Positions 1 to 12,011 of a stretch of 64,000 nucleotides of DNA are shown here, piece by piece; the stretch's first letter is position 1, and the number at the start of each line of letters is the position of its first letter. The translations under genes and the position numbers were made by a program. The DNA is from Gari tellinella. Lineage: Eukaryota; Mollusca; Bivalvia; Cardiida; Psammobiidae. The DNA lies in contig OV277872.1 in the NCBI GenBank assembly GCA_922989275.2, forward strand, positions 33,645,619-33,709,618. The letters are read 5' to 3'. The notes under the pieces were generated by a model. That model was given only the letters and a program-made list of their open reading frames with translations, ran no database searches and had not been told where the DNA came from.

Positions 1-193
1 GTTGAAAGTAAAGCAGAATGCGCCTTAAGGCACATTCTGATTTACTTTTAGCCTGCTTTAAGTTACTATCGCCTAGAATGTAGATAATATTTCATATGGT
101 ACTTATCAATGACTGTATCAATTGGAACTATTTTCCTCAGTGCAAGAATAAATTTAAGGCGTAAAAAGGCGTATTTATTGGGTAATGGGTTAA
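1..193 (+). mobile_element. Family P palindromic element (TTAA-type), 5'-truncated by window edge
   Basis: Contains the family core palindrome around AAAGCAGAATGCGCCTTAAG and ends in GGTAATGGGTTAA. Full family members are about 250 bp, start TTAACCCATTACCCC and end GGGGTAATGGGTTAA. A nested copy at 24144-24392 shows a TTAA target duplication, so this is probably a piggyBac-type non-autonomous element. Confidence 0.6.
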
Positions 194-289
194 TAAAATA
201 GTAGCAAAATACATGGTTGATTTCTGTTAATGAATATAAATACCAGTATGCAATAATGTGTGTTTCAATAATATATTATTTATTTAAAG

Positions 290-497
290 CCCATAGCCTG
301 TTTCTAGTTTGACTTTAAGCAGTTTGAAAGTAAAGCAGATTGCACCTAAAGGCACATTCTGCTTTACTTTTAGCTTGCTTTAAGCTACCATCTACCAGGA
401 TATAGGATATATTTATTATGTTGCATATTCATGACTGTATAAAGCGGAACTATTTTTTTCATTGGAGGAATAGATTAAAGGCGCAAAAAGGACTTTT
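290..497 (+). mobile_element. Family P palindromic element, diverged copy
   Basis: Begins near CCCATAGCCTG and has the GTAAAGCAGATTGCACC palindrome and the GGAGGAATAGATTAAAGGCG 3' half. The terminal TTAA ends are eroded. Confidence 0.5.
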
Positions 498-509
498 TGT
501 CCTACACTA

Positions 510-612
510 ACTTTTTTAGGTAGCGGCTATCCCCTATGTTGTGACTGCTCATTTGAACTCTCTTGAACATGATTCTAACGAGTAGCCACAACATAGGGCT
601 CGGTGGAGACAA
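510..612. mobile_element. Family Q hairpin remnant
   Basis: Inverted arms CCCTATGTTGTGACTGCTCAT and its complement near 580-598 form a hairpin. The same arm sequence is the seed of the 64-bp minisatellite at 12.7-14.1 kb. Confidence 0.5.
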
Positions 613-872
613 AAGGAAAAATGGCTGAATATCTTTATTTTAACAAATTTAAGAAAATGTCCCACTACTGTATCATAATAAATTAAATGAAAAGATTGCG
701 AAAGCAAGCAGTATTTTATATTTATTTTACACAATATTTTTCCTTTACCAGTTTCAATACATTTTTAAGAGGAAGTAACAAAGTTGTTATCTTTATTTTA
801 TTCATCCTTACCTGGAGCCCTGAATTTGGCTGTATACAGTTAGACTTGAAGTTTAAATGTAATCCAGTCACA

Positions 873-1055
873 GAGCTCCAGATAAGGGGAGTATTTCAAA
901 AACTAAAATCTTTATTTCTGCATTAAACCCTATGGTGTTACTACTCATTAGAATCGTCTCTTTGAGAGGATTCTAATGACAAGTAACACCATAGGATTTG
1001 GGTTCTAAAATTAGTGAAAAAATGTAGGATTGTTTAATTACACCCTCTATTCTGG
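873..1055 (+). mobile_element. Family Q hairpin element (CCAGATAAGGGG), 3' eroded
   Basis: Starts GCTCCAGATAAGGGGAGTA and contains a long hairpin with arms CCCTATGGTGTTACTACTCA and GACAAGTAACACCATAGG. It ends about 65 bp before the first Vav exon. Confidence 0.6.
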
Positions 1056-1120
1056 TGCCGTGCAATCATATTATGTTACATTGTTGTACATGTTTATATT
1101 TCTGTTTATTCGTTTGACAG

Positions 1121-1243
1121 GTTTGTTGGGACCATGCCTCGTGATAATGCAGCTGAGAAGTTAAAGAAGCTGCCAGATGGTTCATTCTTGTTACGCTTGA
1201 GTGAAAATGCACAGCGGAAAGGAAAACCTGCCCTAAGTATAAA
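1121..1243 (+). CDS. Vav-like SH2 domain, exon 1 of 3 in window
   Basis: Internal exon of a Vav-family guanine nucleotide exchange factor, an adaptor/GEF that activates Rho/Rac downstream of tyrosine kinases. It is bounded by an acceptor ending TTTGACAG and a donor GTAAGA. It has one leading split base (probably completing the W that opens SH2 domains), 40 full codons and two trailing bases. Visible motifs are FVGTMPRDNAAEKL at the start and GSFLLRL, whose Arg is the phosphotyrosine-binding residue of the FLVR-type motif. The split codons fit the exon at 12536 exactly. Upstream exons (CH, DH, PH, C1 and first SH3 in the family) are off the left edge. The intron that follows is 11.3 kb and full of repeats. 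Vav is the best family match by eye; another SH2 adaptor is possible. Confidence 0.85.
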
Positions 1244-1450
1244 GTAAGACCAAAGTTGGCAGAAAAGGATGAAAATTCAAACAAATTAAATGAGTCATTC
1301 TATATACAAGGGCAATGTTAAATATGCTTATATTTTCTTTCATTTCATTCAGCCAAATATAAATTATTTATTGTCTAATCTTTTACTCTAAGTAAAAGGA
1401 CAAAAATAAAGACAACTACTAAAGTAGGTGTGGTCCAAAACGGTCAATAG

Positions 1451-2785
1451 TTTTATTAACTCACCTGAGCTAGCTCAGGATGAGCTTTTGCAATCCTTGA
1501 ATGTCCGGCGTCCGTCGTGCGGCGTCAACAATTTTAGTGTTTACACTCTAGAGGCCACAATATTTATCCAATCTTTCTCAAACTTGCTCAGATGGTATAT
1601 TGCCATAAGAGTTCGGATGAGTTCGATTATGGTTGAAATCGGACAAATAGGTCATGAGTTATCTACCTTTGAACTGCTGAAAATGCCATATTGAACAGTG
1701 TTTACACTCTAGAGGCCACAGTATTTATCCAATCTTTCTAAAACTTGCCCAGATGGTATATGACCATAAGAGTTTGAGGGAGTTCGATTTTGGTTGAAAT
1801 TAGACAAATAGATCAAAAGTTATCTACCTTTGAATTGCTGAAAATGTCATATTTAACGGTGTTTACACTCTAGAGGCCACAGTATTTATCAAATCTTTCT
1901 AAATCTTGCCCAGGTTGTATATGACCATAAGAGTTCCGATGAGTTCGATTTTGGTTGAAATCAGACAAATAGATTGAGAGTTATTTACCTTTGAATTGCT
2001 GAAAATGCCATATTTAACAGTGTTTACACTCTAGAGGCCACAATTTTTATCCAATCTATCTCAAACTTGCTCAGATTGTAAATGACTATAAGAGTTCAGA
2101 TGAGTTTGATTATGGTTGAAATCAGACTTATAGGTTGAGAGTTATCTACCTTTGAATTGCTGAAAATGCCATATTTAACGATGTTTACACTCTAGAGGTC
2201 ACAAATTTTATCCAATCTTTCTCAAACTTACTCAGATTGTATATTACTATAAGACTTCGTATGAGTTCAATTATGGTTGTAATCGGAACAAAAGGTCAAA
2301 AGTTATCTACCTTTGAATTGCTGAAAATGATATATGTAACAGTGTTTACGCTCTAGAGGCGACAATATTTATCCAAGCTCTCTCAAACTTGTCAGATTGT
2401 ATATGACCATAAGAGTTCGAAAAAGGGTGATTATGGTTTGAATCGGACAAATAAATCAAGAGATATCTACCTTTGAATTGCTGAAAATGCCATGTTTTAC
2501 AGCGTTTACAGTCTTGCAACTACAGTTTTCAATGGATTTTGATTATACTTGTACACAAAGGATGTAGCTATATGTTCTGGAAGAAGTGCAATTATTGTTG
2601 AAATGTAATCATTGTGGCTATAGTTACCTGCCCTTGATATACTTTGAAATGCTAGAAAAAGGCTTCATTTCAGTATTGTTTAGGCTCTAGTTATCTGCCT
2701 TTGATGTACTCTACTATACTACAGTAGGTCGACAAACTTGAATGGATTTAGAATAAAACGGGTGAAATTCAAAGGTAAAGCTATC
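1451..2785 (+). mobile_element. HE element (hairpin-ended, Helentron/HINE-like), 5' part of a copy split by the foldback element
   Basis: Starts in a T-run followed by CTCACCTGAGCTAGCTCAGG (the family 5' hairpin). It then holds about six tandem units of roughly 160 bp (GTGTTTACACTCTAGAGGCC...GCTGAAAATGCCATATT). Its 3' end resumes at 10962-11013 with GGTGAGCGATATC and the AGGGCCTTCAGGCCCT hairpin plus CTTGTTT. The uninterrupted family copy at 31518-32911 shows that the break at 2785 is an insertion. Confidence 0.7.
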
Positions 2786-3073
2786 TAGGCTATCAGCTGG
2801 TTAAGTAAATTTTTCGTCTCCCTCACCCCGAAAGGTAGAAACTTTCCACATATACCATAATTTAGTATGCATATATGCGACCCCATTTAGGGTGGATGAC
2901 AAGCCTGAAAGTGGTGCAGATTTTTTTATTTGGCGTTTCCATGGCAACCGCTCATTTTTACACCGTGGTTCAGGAAAACCTCTGTAACTTGGTCAATTGT
3001 TGTAATAGAAGAATGAAAATAGTACAGTGATGAAGCTTAGACATTGAGCTTTAATAAAATGAGAGTTTGTGTA

Positions 3074-4355
3074 TAGGTCGTTTGCAGTTCAAAAAAACAC
3101 GACAATTTTCAAATATCTCCATAACAAGAAAACGGAGACAAATGGAAGTTTGCATAGATTTATGATATACCTATACCAACTCTGACAAAAAAGAAATATT
3201 TTTTTCTCTTCGTAATAAAAAAGTTTTATTCATAACTTCTATATAAAGTTTACACTTCTAAGGGACAGTTTTCCGAAGGGTGATTTCAAGTTATTCAACA
3301 GCCTATCTTTCACGTCCCGGCAACCCCTCACCGTTAAGCCATCGCATACCATAGCAGTTTACAACTAACCGAACGAGGCCCTGGCTGGGGTACGTTTTAA
3401 ACGTATTTACCGACCATACTGTCATTTGCGCACATGTTAGATCCTAATCGGACACCGGAGCCATTTCGTATCTGAATAGGATCCGAACCATGTGCCACTC
3501 ATACGAAAGTTTTATCAACAACACGCAAAATAACTAAATGCGATAAATAGCAGAAGAGACATGTTCATACCAGACGATCTACACCAACTTACCATTATCA
3601 AATTTTCAACAGAATGTTTCCAGATCAGTTCGAAAACCTTTATTATGTTATCGCTTAAAGAAAACGTAATGTACACGAAAGTGCAATAGAACTCGAACAT
3701 TGATACATATCAAGCTCCACATAAGGGGAGTACATTGTATTTCCAAAACTAAATCTTTATTTCTGAAGTAAGCCTATGGTGTGACTGTTCATTAGAACCG
3801 TCTTTCTTCGAGTAGTCACACCATAGGATTTGGTGCTGAACTGGGTGAGAAAATGTTGGACTTGTTCAAGTTTCTCTCTCTTATATGGAGCTCTGTAAGT
3901 ATGTAGAAATGTTAGAGCTTCGGTTTGAAAAGTAATTGCAATTCTCTTTATTCCTGGTGAAGAGTTCGTGGATTTAGGCATAGTAAAATTATTGTAATGG
4001 ATTATGGGGCCTCACAATTAATTTTGCACAACTAAACAACCAATATCAGCACGGGATTCACCTTTCAGCCAGAAGCAACTTGCACGGGATTTTACCTGGG
4101 GATATTCTCCAATATAAACAAACGTGATCAAGGTAATAGCCAATAACACCCCACGTAATTGACCATTTTCAGCGACACAAAATTTATATAAAACTAAGAA
4201 GAAAAGTTTTTAGTTAGACTTTTAAAAATTCTGAATTTCCTTGTCAGAGTTGGTATAGACACATCATAAGTGTATGCAAAATTCAATTTAAATACGTCCA
4301 TTAGTTTTAAAATGATCTAAGATTTATCGTGTTTTTTTGAACTGCAAACGACCTA
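3074..4355. mobile_element. TA-target element with ~120-bp terminal inverted repeats, nested in left foldback arm
   Basis: The ends read TAGGTCGTTTGCAGTTC inward on both sides, with inverted similarity for about 120 bp. It is flanked by TA on both sides, and the opposite foldback arm (about 10660) preserves the empty sequence GTGTAAATTATC. This fits a Tc1/mariner-type insertion. No transposase is visible inside, and a family Q hairpin element is nested at 3712-3900. Confidence 0.7.
3712..3900 (+). mobile_element. Family Q hairpin element
   Basis: CAAGCTCCACATAAGGGGAG start, hairpin arms around CCTATGGTGTGACTGTTCAT and AGTAGTCACACCATAGG, and a TATGGAGCTCTG end. Nested in the TA-target element. 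Confidence 0.55.
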
Positions 4356-5307
4356 TAAATTATCTCATTTGCATACTTATGAATATTAATGAGAATATTA
4401 AAAAACTCATGAAAATAGGAAAAATAATATCAAAATCATACTTTCAACTAATAATTAAACCCACTCAAAGGATACAAAAGATGCCAATTTTGCTTAAAAA
4501 ACATATCTGAACATTCCTTGAAAGAATGAGCTGGGTTTGATTAAACACTGGCTAATGTATATGCCCAAAATTCCGTTTCTATGACAGCCGTCCATTTCTG
4601 ACACAGAAAACATGGCAAACTTGCCCCATCCTCCAGAAAATCCTCTGTAACTTTGTTACTTTTGGTAATATAAGTATGAAAATTGTACAGTTATAGAGCT
4701 TAGAAGTTGGCCTTTAATTGAATGACTTTTTTATATAAATTATCTCATTTGCATAATTATGAATATTAATGAGATTATTAAAATCCTTAAAAATGCAGGG
4801 AAAAATTATTAAAATCATACGGAGTACGTAAATTTTGAACTCACTCGGAGGACACAAACAGAGCAAATCGTAATTATGATATATCAGAGAATATTTCTAT
4901 AATAATTGAGTCGGTTGGCGGGTCATAACCCTTATATAACACGTGCCACGAATTCCGTTCCCATGACAACAGGTCCACACAGATTCATTATTCATTCAGG
5001 AAAGCCACTGTATCTTTGGCGTCATTTGTGAAAAAAATTGAAAATAAATGTTCAATAGAGCCTAAACATTTGCTTTTAATTTTATGAAAACTGATGCACT
5101 TTATCTATTTTGCATACTGATGAATATTAATGAGATAATAAGAAAAACAGAGATAATTTATGAACATGTATCAAAACCATATTTCGAACTAATCCTTAAT
5201 CTGGCCCAGGGGTCACAAGAAGAACATGTTGTAAATTGAATACTAGTATTAAAGGGCATACATAGAATGAATGAGCTGGTTCTGTGCCAAAATTATCTGC
5301 CATATCG

Positions 5308-5785
5308 TTTTTAGCTCACCTGAGCAAAAGGCTCAAGATGAGCTGTTGTGATGGCCTTGTGTTCGGCGTTGTGCGTCGTCCGACGTCAAAAACACTTGCT
5401 TCAATTGACATCTCCTCCAATAGCACTTGACAGATTTCCCCAAAACGTTACAGAAATGTTTCTTGGATAAAGTTCTTTCAATTTATTCAAAAGATAAAAA
5501 CGATGCAGAATTTTGGTTGCCATGGCAACCGAAGTAAAAACCAAAAGGAAATCTTGAAAACAATTCTTAACAAAAACCACAAGGGTCAGATCTTAGATAT
5601 TTGACACATAGCTGCAGCTTTAGGTTCTCTATCAAGTTTATTCAAATTATTCCCTTGGGGTCAAAACTGGCCCCGCCCCGGGGGTCGCAGTTTTAAAAGG
5701 AATTTTACAGTAAAGTTTTGACCAGATTGTCATCTGAAGCTAATGTGGCCAAAGCTTTGATATTTGGCATAATATTTATGATATT
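5308..5785 (+). mobile_element. HE element, 5' part, left foldback arm
   Basis: TTTTTAGCTCACCTGAGC 5' hairpin followed by the GTTGCCATGGCAACC and GGCCCCGCCCCGGGGGTC blocks typical of one HE subfamily. It is truncated where arm similarity stops. Its mirror is at 7039-8116, so the insertion predates formation of the inverted arms. Confidence 0.6.
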
Positions 5786-6459
5786 TGATATGTTACGAAC
5801 ATGCTAAGGTAGCGACATTCCAGGTGGCCAAACGTCCTGAAATCTTTCAAAGCCTTTCAAAATAGGTGAAAATGTTGTCTGGGTGACAAAAAACTTGGAT
5901 CTGGGTATGATGCAAAACAACTCGGTGTCTTATGCAGATTCAAGCTGTTTGCAAATGTCACTACAGTATTTAGCCTTTTGAAAGAAACGGATTAATGAGT
6001 GATTGCATTGGTGGATGAGTTGGGTTTTACAGTACTGCGATGCAAAATAGGTCATATAGCGATGAGGAATTATAAGATGAGATGCTGATGATTTCAGGAA
6101 GAAGATTTAGGCTTATCCCATTGGTCCGAAGCAGAGCATGGGATCAAAACAACCGATGACAAATCAGTTCAGATTTCAATCTGAACACGTTCAGTCAGAA
6201 GTATTTAAAAAGATCACATATACGCGGATAAGTCTACATATTGAAAGCCTGTACATCATTTGGAGTTGATGCCAATCGGAAATCTTTGCAGTTTTACACA
6301 TTGAAGCAAAATACACCGATATTTCATTTCAGATAAGTCTATTCTGACATTAACTCATAGTTACATGTGCTATGTAGAGTGTAGAATGTCTTAACACTCA
6401 AACCGGCAAGACACAGAGAAGCTCAACTTGATTATATGCCAGTCTGAAAAGACAAGGCC

Positions 6460-7041
6460 TTGAGAAAGGCTACGTCTCAAAGGATAGATACCTTCCTTGG
6501 TGCTTTACTTTCTAGAAGGAGGACTCGTGATATAGAATTCGCCAAGACCATAGACAGCTATGTTAAAAGGATGTCTGAAGATGAGTACAAATTGAAAGAA
6601 TCTTTGGGAGATATTCACTGGCATAAGGATAATGGGTGTTATTCAACATACACTACGTTGCAAGATCACACATTGACCCTGACACTGGTAGTGATGGGAA
6701 ACGAGGTCCTTCTACATATAAAATTCAGAGGAAGTTTTTCAACTGGAAAGAACTGTGTTTATTTTGTGAGAAAAAGTCTTATAAAAGAGACAAGAATCTC
6801 ACAAATGTGGCAATATTTGAATTTTGTTCCATATTGGAGAAGAGAACACAGGAAAAGAATGACACAGAAAAGAGCTGTAGGATTATAGTGACTACGGCAA
6901 GCTCATTGCAAATGAAGCCAAATACCACAAAGACCATCATAGCAAGTATATCAAGCAAGAAAATTGTACAAAAGATTTGTCTAAAGCAGGAAATGTTTAT
7001 GACGCGGCTTTTGAAAGCTTGTTGATTGTAATAACAGCATA
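6460..7041 (+). pseudogene. Decayed mobile-element gene with paired His/Cys (YHK-type) module
   Basis: Coding-like sequence broken across three frames. Frame one (from 6460) gives RIDTFLGALLSRRRTRDIEF and later HWHKDNGCYSTYTTLQ. A second frame (about 6670-6880) gives FNWKELCLFCEKKSYKRD. A third (about 6890-7041) gives SDYGKLIANEAKYHKDHHSK and then a stop. A C-x2-C pair followed by a A-x-YHK-x-C/H motif is a module I recognise from uncharacterised repeat-encoded proteins of molluscs and cnidarians; the function is unknown to me. At least two frameshifts and a Cys-to-His change make it a relic. It sits in the unique centre of the foldback element and may be its former gene. Confidence 0.5.
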
Positions 7042-8116
7042 ACAAGAGGCACATGTGTTATATTTCGCCCAATTGAGAAAAGCTGAAAAATGAAGAGAAT
7101 GATTTATGTCCCAGGACGGGTCATTTTTACCCCCCGAGGCATGTTTGGAATAATCTTGATAGAAAACCAACAGATGATATATGCCAAATATCTAAGCTCT
7201 GTGTACTAGGACTTCGGAATAGAAGCATTTTTAAGTTTTCATTGGAACAATCAATTTTTGTTCCTGTGACCTAGATATGCATCAGACCAAAATCATTTCT
7301 TTGATATTTGTAAAGGCCATCTAGAAGTGTCACCACGCCAAATATCAAAGCTTTGGTCACATTAGTTTGAGAGAAGAAGATGTTTTAAAATGTCACTAAA
7401 TAACGTACTCTATGTAAAACTGTGACTCCCGAATGGACCATTTTTGATCACAGAGACATAATTTGAACAATCTTGACATAAAACCTGTAATTGATACTAT
7501 ATGCCTAATATCTAAACTCTGTGTACTAGGGTTTCAGATCAGAAAGTTGTTTGAAGTTTTCATTGCAATATCTTTTTTTGCTCATGTGACCTAGTTATTC
7601 AATATACCCAAACCATTTCAACAATATTGGTAAAGGACATTTAGCAATGTCATCCATGCCAAATATCAAAGCTTTGGCTCATTTGCTTCAGAGGACAAGC
7701 TGTTCAAAATCTAACTGTATATTTCTTTGTAAAAACTGTGACCCCCGGGACGGGGCCAGTTTTGACCCCAGGGGAATAATTTAAGTAAGATTGATAGAGA
7801 CCTATAGCTGCTACTATGTGTCAAATATCTAAGCTCTGACCCTTGTAGTGTTTGTTAAGAATTGTTTTTAAGATTTCTTTAGGGTTGTTACTTCGGTTGC
7901 AATGGCAACCCAAATTCTGCATCGTTTTTATCTTTTGGAAATATTTGAAAGAACTTTATCCAAGAAACATTTCTGTAACGTTTTGGGGAAATCTGTCAAG
8001 TGCTATTGGAGGAGATGTCAGTTGAAGCAAGTGTTAACGACGATGGACGACGCACCACGCCGAACACAAGGCCATTACAAAAGCTCATCTTGAGCCTTTT
8101 GCTCAGGTGAGCTAAA
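7039..8116 (-). mobile_element. HE element, complete copy in inverted orientation, right foldback arm
   Basis: Read on the minus strand it begins TTTTTAGCTCACCTGAGC (8116) and ends near CATGTGCCTCTTGTT (7039). It contains the same GTTGCCATTGCAACC and CCCCGTCCCGGGGGTC blocks as the left arm. Confidence 0.6.
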
Positions 8117-9029
8117 AACGATATGGCAGATAATTTTGGCACACAACCAGCTCATTCATTCTATGTATGCCCTTTAATACTAGTATTCAATTTACAACAT
8201 GTTCTTCTTGTGACCCCTGGGCCAGATTAAGGATTAGTTCGAAAAATGGTTTTGATACATGTTCATAAATTATCTCTGTTTTTCTTATTATCTCATTAAT
8301 ATTCATCAGTATGCAAATTAGATAAAGTGCATCAGTTTTCATAAAATTAAAAGCAAATGTTTAGGCTCTATTGAAAATTTATTTTCATTCTTTTTTCACA
8401 AATGACGCCAAAGATACAGTGACTATCCTGAATGAATAATGAATCTGTGTGAACCTGTTGTCATGGGAACGGAACTCGTGGCACGTGTGATCAAAGGGTT
8501 ATGACCCGCCAACCGACTCAATTATTATAGAAATATTCTCTGATATATCATAATTACGATTTGCTCTGTTTGTGTCCTCCGAGTGAGTTCAAAATTTACG
8601 TACTCCGTATGATTTTAATAATTTTCCCCTGCATTTTTAAGGATTTTAATAATCTCATTAATATTCATAATTATGCAAATGAGATAATTTATATAAAAAG
8701 TTCATTCAATTTAAGGTCAACTTCTAAGCTCTATAAGTGTACAATTTTCATACTTATATTACCAAAAGTAACAAAGTTACAGAGGATTTTCTGGAGGATG
8801 GGGCAAGTTTGAGGAATTGCCATTTTTTCTGTGTCAGAAATGGACGGTTGTCATAGAAACGGAATTTGGGGCATATACATTAGCCAGTGTTTAATCAAAC
8901 CCAGCTGATTCTTTCAAGGAATGTTCAGATATGTTTTTTAAACAAAATTGGCACCTTTTGTATCCTTTGAGTGTATTTAATGTTTAGTTGAAAGTATGAT
9001 TTTGATATTATTTTTCCTATTTTTATGAG

Positions 9030-10620
9030 TTTTTAGCTCACCTGAGCCGAAGGCTCAAGGTGAGCTATTGTGACCGCTCATTGTCCGTAGTACGTCTGTC
9101 CGTCTGTCCGTCTGTCCGTTCACTTTTACTTCAAACGACATCTCCTCTGAACCCGGGGATTGTAGGGCGGATTCAAACTGCTCATGATGTTCCTTGGATG
9201 CTTCTCTACAGAAGTTGTCTAAATGAAAGAGAAAAAGCAAAAACTCTGCTTGAAAAAGCAAAAAAGCAAAATTTTTTAAAAAATCTTCTTGCTAAAAACT
9301 ACTAGGCCCTAAGCTTTGATATTTTTACAGTAGAATCTCCTGGTCAATCCCTCTATAGTTTGTTAAAATGAAATCCCTAGGGTCACACTTGACGCCACCC
9401 TGCGCAGTTTAAGTGCTGCTCTAGGCAGGTTTTACAGTATTTTTGATGAAGCAAAAGCAGAACTGTATTTTACCTGAGTTACTCTTAATATACTAAGGGC
9501 AAATAGCCAATATTTGCAAACATTTTGGATCCAGATCAGATGCAACATAATGCTGCATCTAATTTGGATCCAAACTATTGGTACTCATTTACCAACTGAA
9601 CATGTTCTAAATTCTTTTTTTTGTCACTTTTCGCATACAGTAGGTTTTAAGCAGATATCATTTCAGTCTGTTAAGGGTAAGCCTTCAGAGCAGTTGCTAA
9701 TTCTACCATACTACCCAGTATTTGACCTCAGCCACTGAACTGATGGTCTTAGCTGAACATGTTGTCTGCTAAAGTTTATAAATGGTTTAGTCTGCTTCAT
9801 ACTTAGAGAAACAGGGTCTGGAAGTGATCCACTGACAGTTATGTAATTATGTCTTTTGCCATATTTATACATATGTTTAATATTCAAAATATGTATAGCA
9901 GACAGCAATTCAGCATAATAAGAGTTAGACCCTAGCCAAATTTCCTACTGGCAGAGTTACATAACTGAACTCAGGTCAGCTGGTCAGCTGATGAGTGTCT
10001 GCTATATATTTATGCCCTGCAGTTGGGGGCATATTGTTTTTGTCTGTCTGCTTTTTTGTCTGTTTGTCCATTTGTTTGTCTGTCAGTCCACAACTTTAAT
10101 CTTAGCCATAACTTTGTTAAAGTTAGAAACTTTATAACTTGGGTCATGTCGTACAAAGGTCAATGTCAATTTTGAGATATTTCCCAGTGTCATATTTTCT
10201 TGTCTTTGAGATAACTCCAGTTCTACTGATGTTAACCCATTACCCCATACATATGCCTTTTTACGCCTTTGATTTATTCCTCCTCTAAAGAAAATAATTC
10301 CACTTTATATAGTCATAAACATGTAAGATATAAGAAATAGTATCTATATCTTAGTAGATGATAACTTAAAGCAGGTTGAAAGTAAAGCAGAGTGCGCAAT
10401 AAATAATCATATGGAAATACATGTAGCTTGATAAGAAGAAGTGTCATGGATAAGGGCCATAACTCTGCCAACAATATTTTTTTAAGTTATTCCAATTTGT
10501 CATGTTTTTTTTGTCTGGAAGATAATTCCATTTACAGCTATATTAAAATGTTGTCTTGCCTATTAAGCTAAGGCACAATGACCTCAGGTGAGCGAATTAA
10601 GGGCCATGGCCCTCTTGTTT
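9030..10620 (+). mobile_element. HE element (GTCCGTCTGTCCG subfamily) nested in right foldback arm
   Basis: TTTTTAGCTCACCTGAGCCG 5' hairpin, GTCCGTCTGTCCG simple repeat, internal GGATCC-containing hairpin segments, and end CAGGTGAGCGAATT + GGGCCATGGCCC + TCTTGTTT. The left arm near 4395 gives the empty site (a run of about six T before AATATTC), so it inserted into a T-run. Confidence 0.7.
10230..10399 (-). mobile_element. Family P element, truncated, nested in HE element
   Basis: Starts TTAACCCATTACCCCATA and runs in reverse orientation to the GCAGGTTGAAAGTAAAGCAG core, where it stops. Confidence 0.55.
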
Positions 10621-10961
10621 AATATTCTCATTAATATTCATAAGTATGTAAATGAGATAATTTACACAAACTCTCATTTTATTAAAGCTCAATGTCTAAG
10701 CTTCATCACTGTACTATTTTCATTCTTCTATTACAAAATTGACCAAGTTACAGAGGTTTTCTTGAAACACAGTGTAAAAATGAGCGGTTGCCATGGAAAC
10801 GCCAAATAAAAAAATCTGCACCACTTTCAGGCTTGTAATCCACCCTAAATGGGGTCGCCTATGTGTATACTACATCATGATATAAGTAGAAATTTTCTAC
10901 CTTTCGGGGTGACGTAGCTCCTTAAATAGAGCTCTTTTTCAACTTGGCTGATAGCCTAATC

Positions 10962-11013
10962 AGGCTTCATTACAAATGGTGAGCGATATCAGGGCCTTCA
11001 GGCCCTCTTGTTT
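10962..11013 (+). mobile_element. HE element, 3' end of the copy starting at 1451
   Basis: AGGCTTCATTACAAATGGTG, then GGTGAGCGATATC and the hairpin AGGGCCTTCAGGCCCT followed by CTTGTTT, the standard 3' terminus of this family. Confidence 0.65.
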
Positions 11014-12011
11014 AATATACATCTTCATGAATACTCAATATTCTCTCATACATGTAGGTTCCAGTAAGAAAAACACCATTAAATCCAATGGTACTGTATT
11101 GTGTCTCTGCACTTATCACATAAACTGTATAAACTACCATAACAAATAAAAATCACTAGTTGCTAGTATCATTGTCCCTGGAACCATCCTTACACTCAAG
11201 CTACAGAAACAACTCCACACATGATCCATACTGGCTCGCTAATCAACGACAGAAAATCGTTAGAATCTGAAATATAAATAAAGCATTAACATATGCCAAA
11301 AAGCCAATGTTCATTCTTGTGGAACCATTTCTCAGAAACATACCTGAAGTTTTGTTAATATTAACAGATTGATTTCTGAGCAGTACTTCCTCAAGAACGT
11401 ACTGAAATTTTTTACTAGCGCTCATCTATATGTTTATTTTTGGTAGTAACACCCAGCCAACTGATAAACGGAAAATGAAATTTCTATTAAACAATGCAAA
11501 CCGTGTTGCTTGTAGATGCAGATTTCAAAATAAAGCTTCAATGTAAATTTCCGAAGAATTACAAATGTAAACGACAGACTTAATTCAATACTGATCTTGC
11601 TGTCGATACCTCTCAAATTTATCTAGAGGGAGGGTGGGTGGGAAATCTTACTACTGAACCGTTTGAACGTCGAATGACAAGAGACACGTATGTAGGCTGT
11701 TTATATAATATAAACCGCTGTCCGAAAATACCCAAAGATACCCGACTATTTCCATATATGGAAATACTCCTAATAGCATAGAGTAACCTAACCTACAATA
11801 AATAGATTACTATTCAGTACAAGATCTATGACATACTTTGATGCCGCATGACAGAATGTCTCATCTTGATCCAAACTGTTTGCCACTCATATTCAACCTT
11901 TCATCAGTTTAAAATGCTTAAAAACTAATTAAGGTTTATTTATGCAGACAATATATTTGAAACAGACGACAATTCAGCATGATAAGGGTTAACAGTATTT
12001 CAGTCATTTAC
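11014..12011. other. Intronic sequence, no feature recognised
   Basis: Vav intron between the split HE element and a family Q element. Short frames only, and no splice-bounded exon or repeat family seen. Confidence 0.5.

Larger units (their letters stand above)
2786..10958. mobile_element. Giant foldback (long inverted repeat) element, 8.2 kb including nested insertions
   Basis: The left arm (2786 to about 5785) and right arm (about 7640-10958) are inverted copies of each other, interrupted only by nested insertions. Paired landmarks include the AAGCTTAGACATTGAGCTTT region (about 3035 with 10690), the TTCATTATTCATTC region (about 4990 with 8435) and the HE 5' ends (5308 with 8116). Both ends read TAGGCTATCAGC inward, flanked by ATC on each side. 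The uninterrupted host repeat at about 32860 reads AAAGCTATCAGGCTTC, so ATC is a 3-bp target duplication. The 1.25-kb unique centre carries a decayed gene. The superfamily is not assigned. Confidence 0.7.

Noticed and set aside
9055..9305. Short frames such as RLSVCPSVRS on both strands
   Set aside because: They come from the GTCCGTCTGTCCG simple repeat within HE elements.
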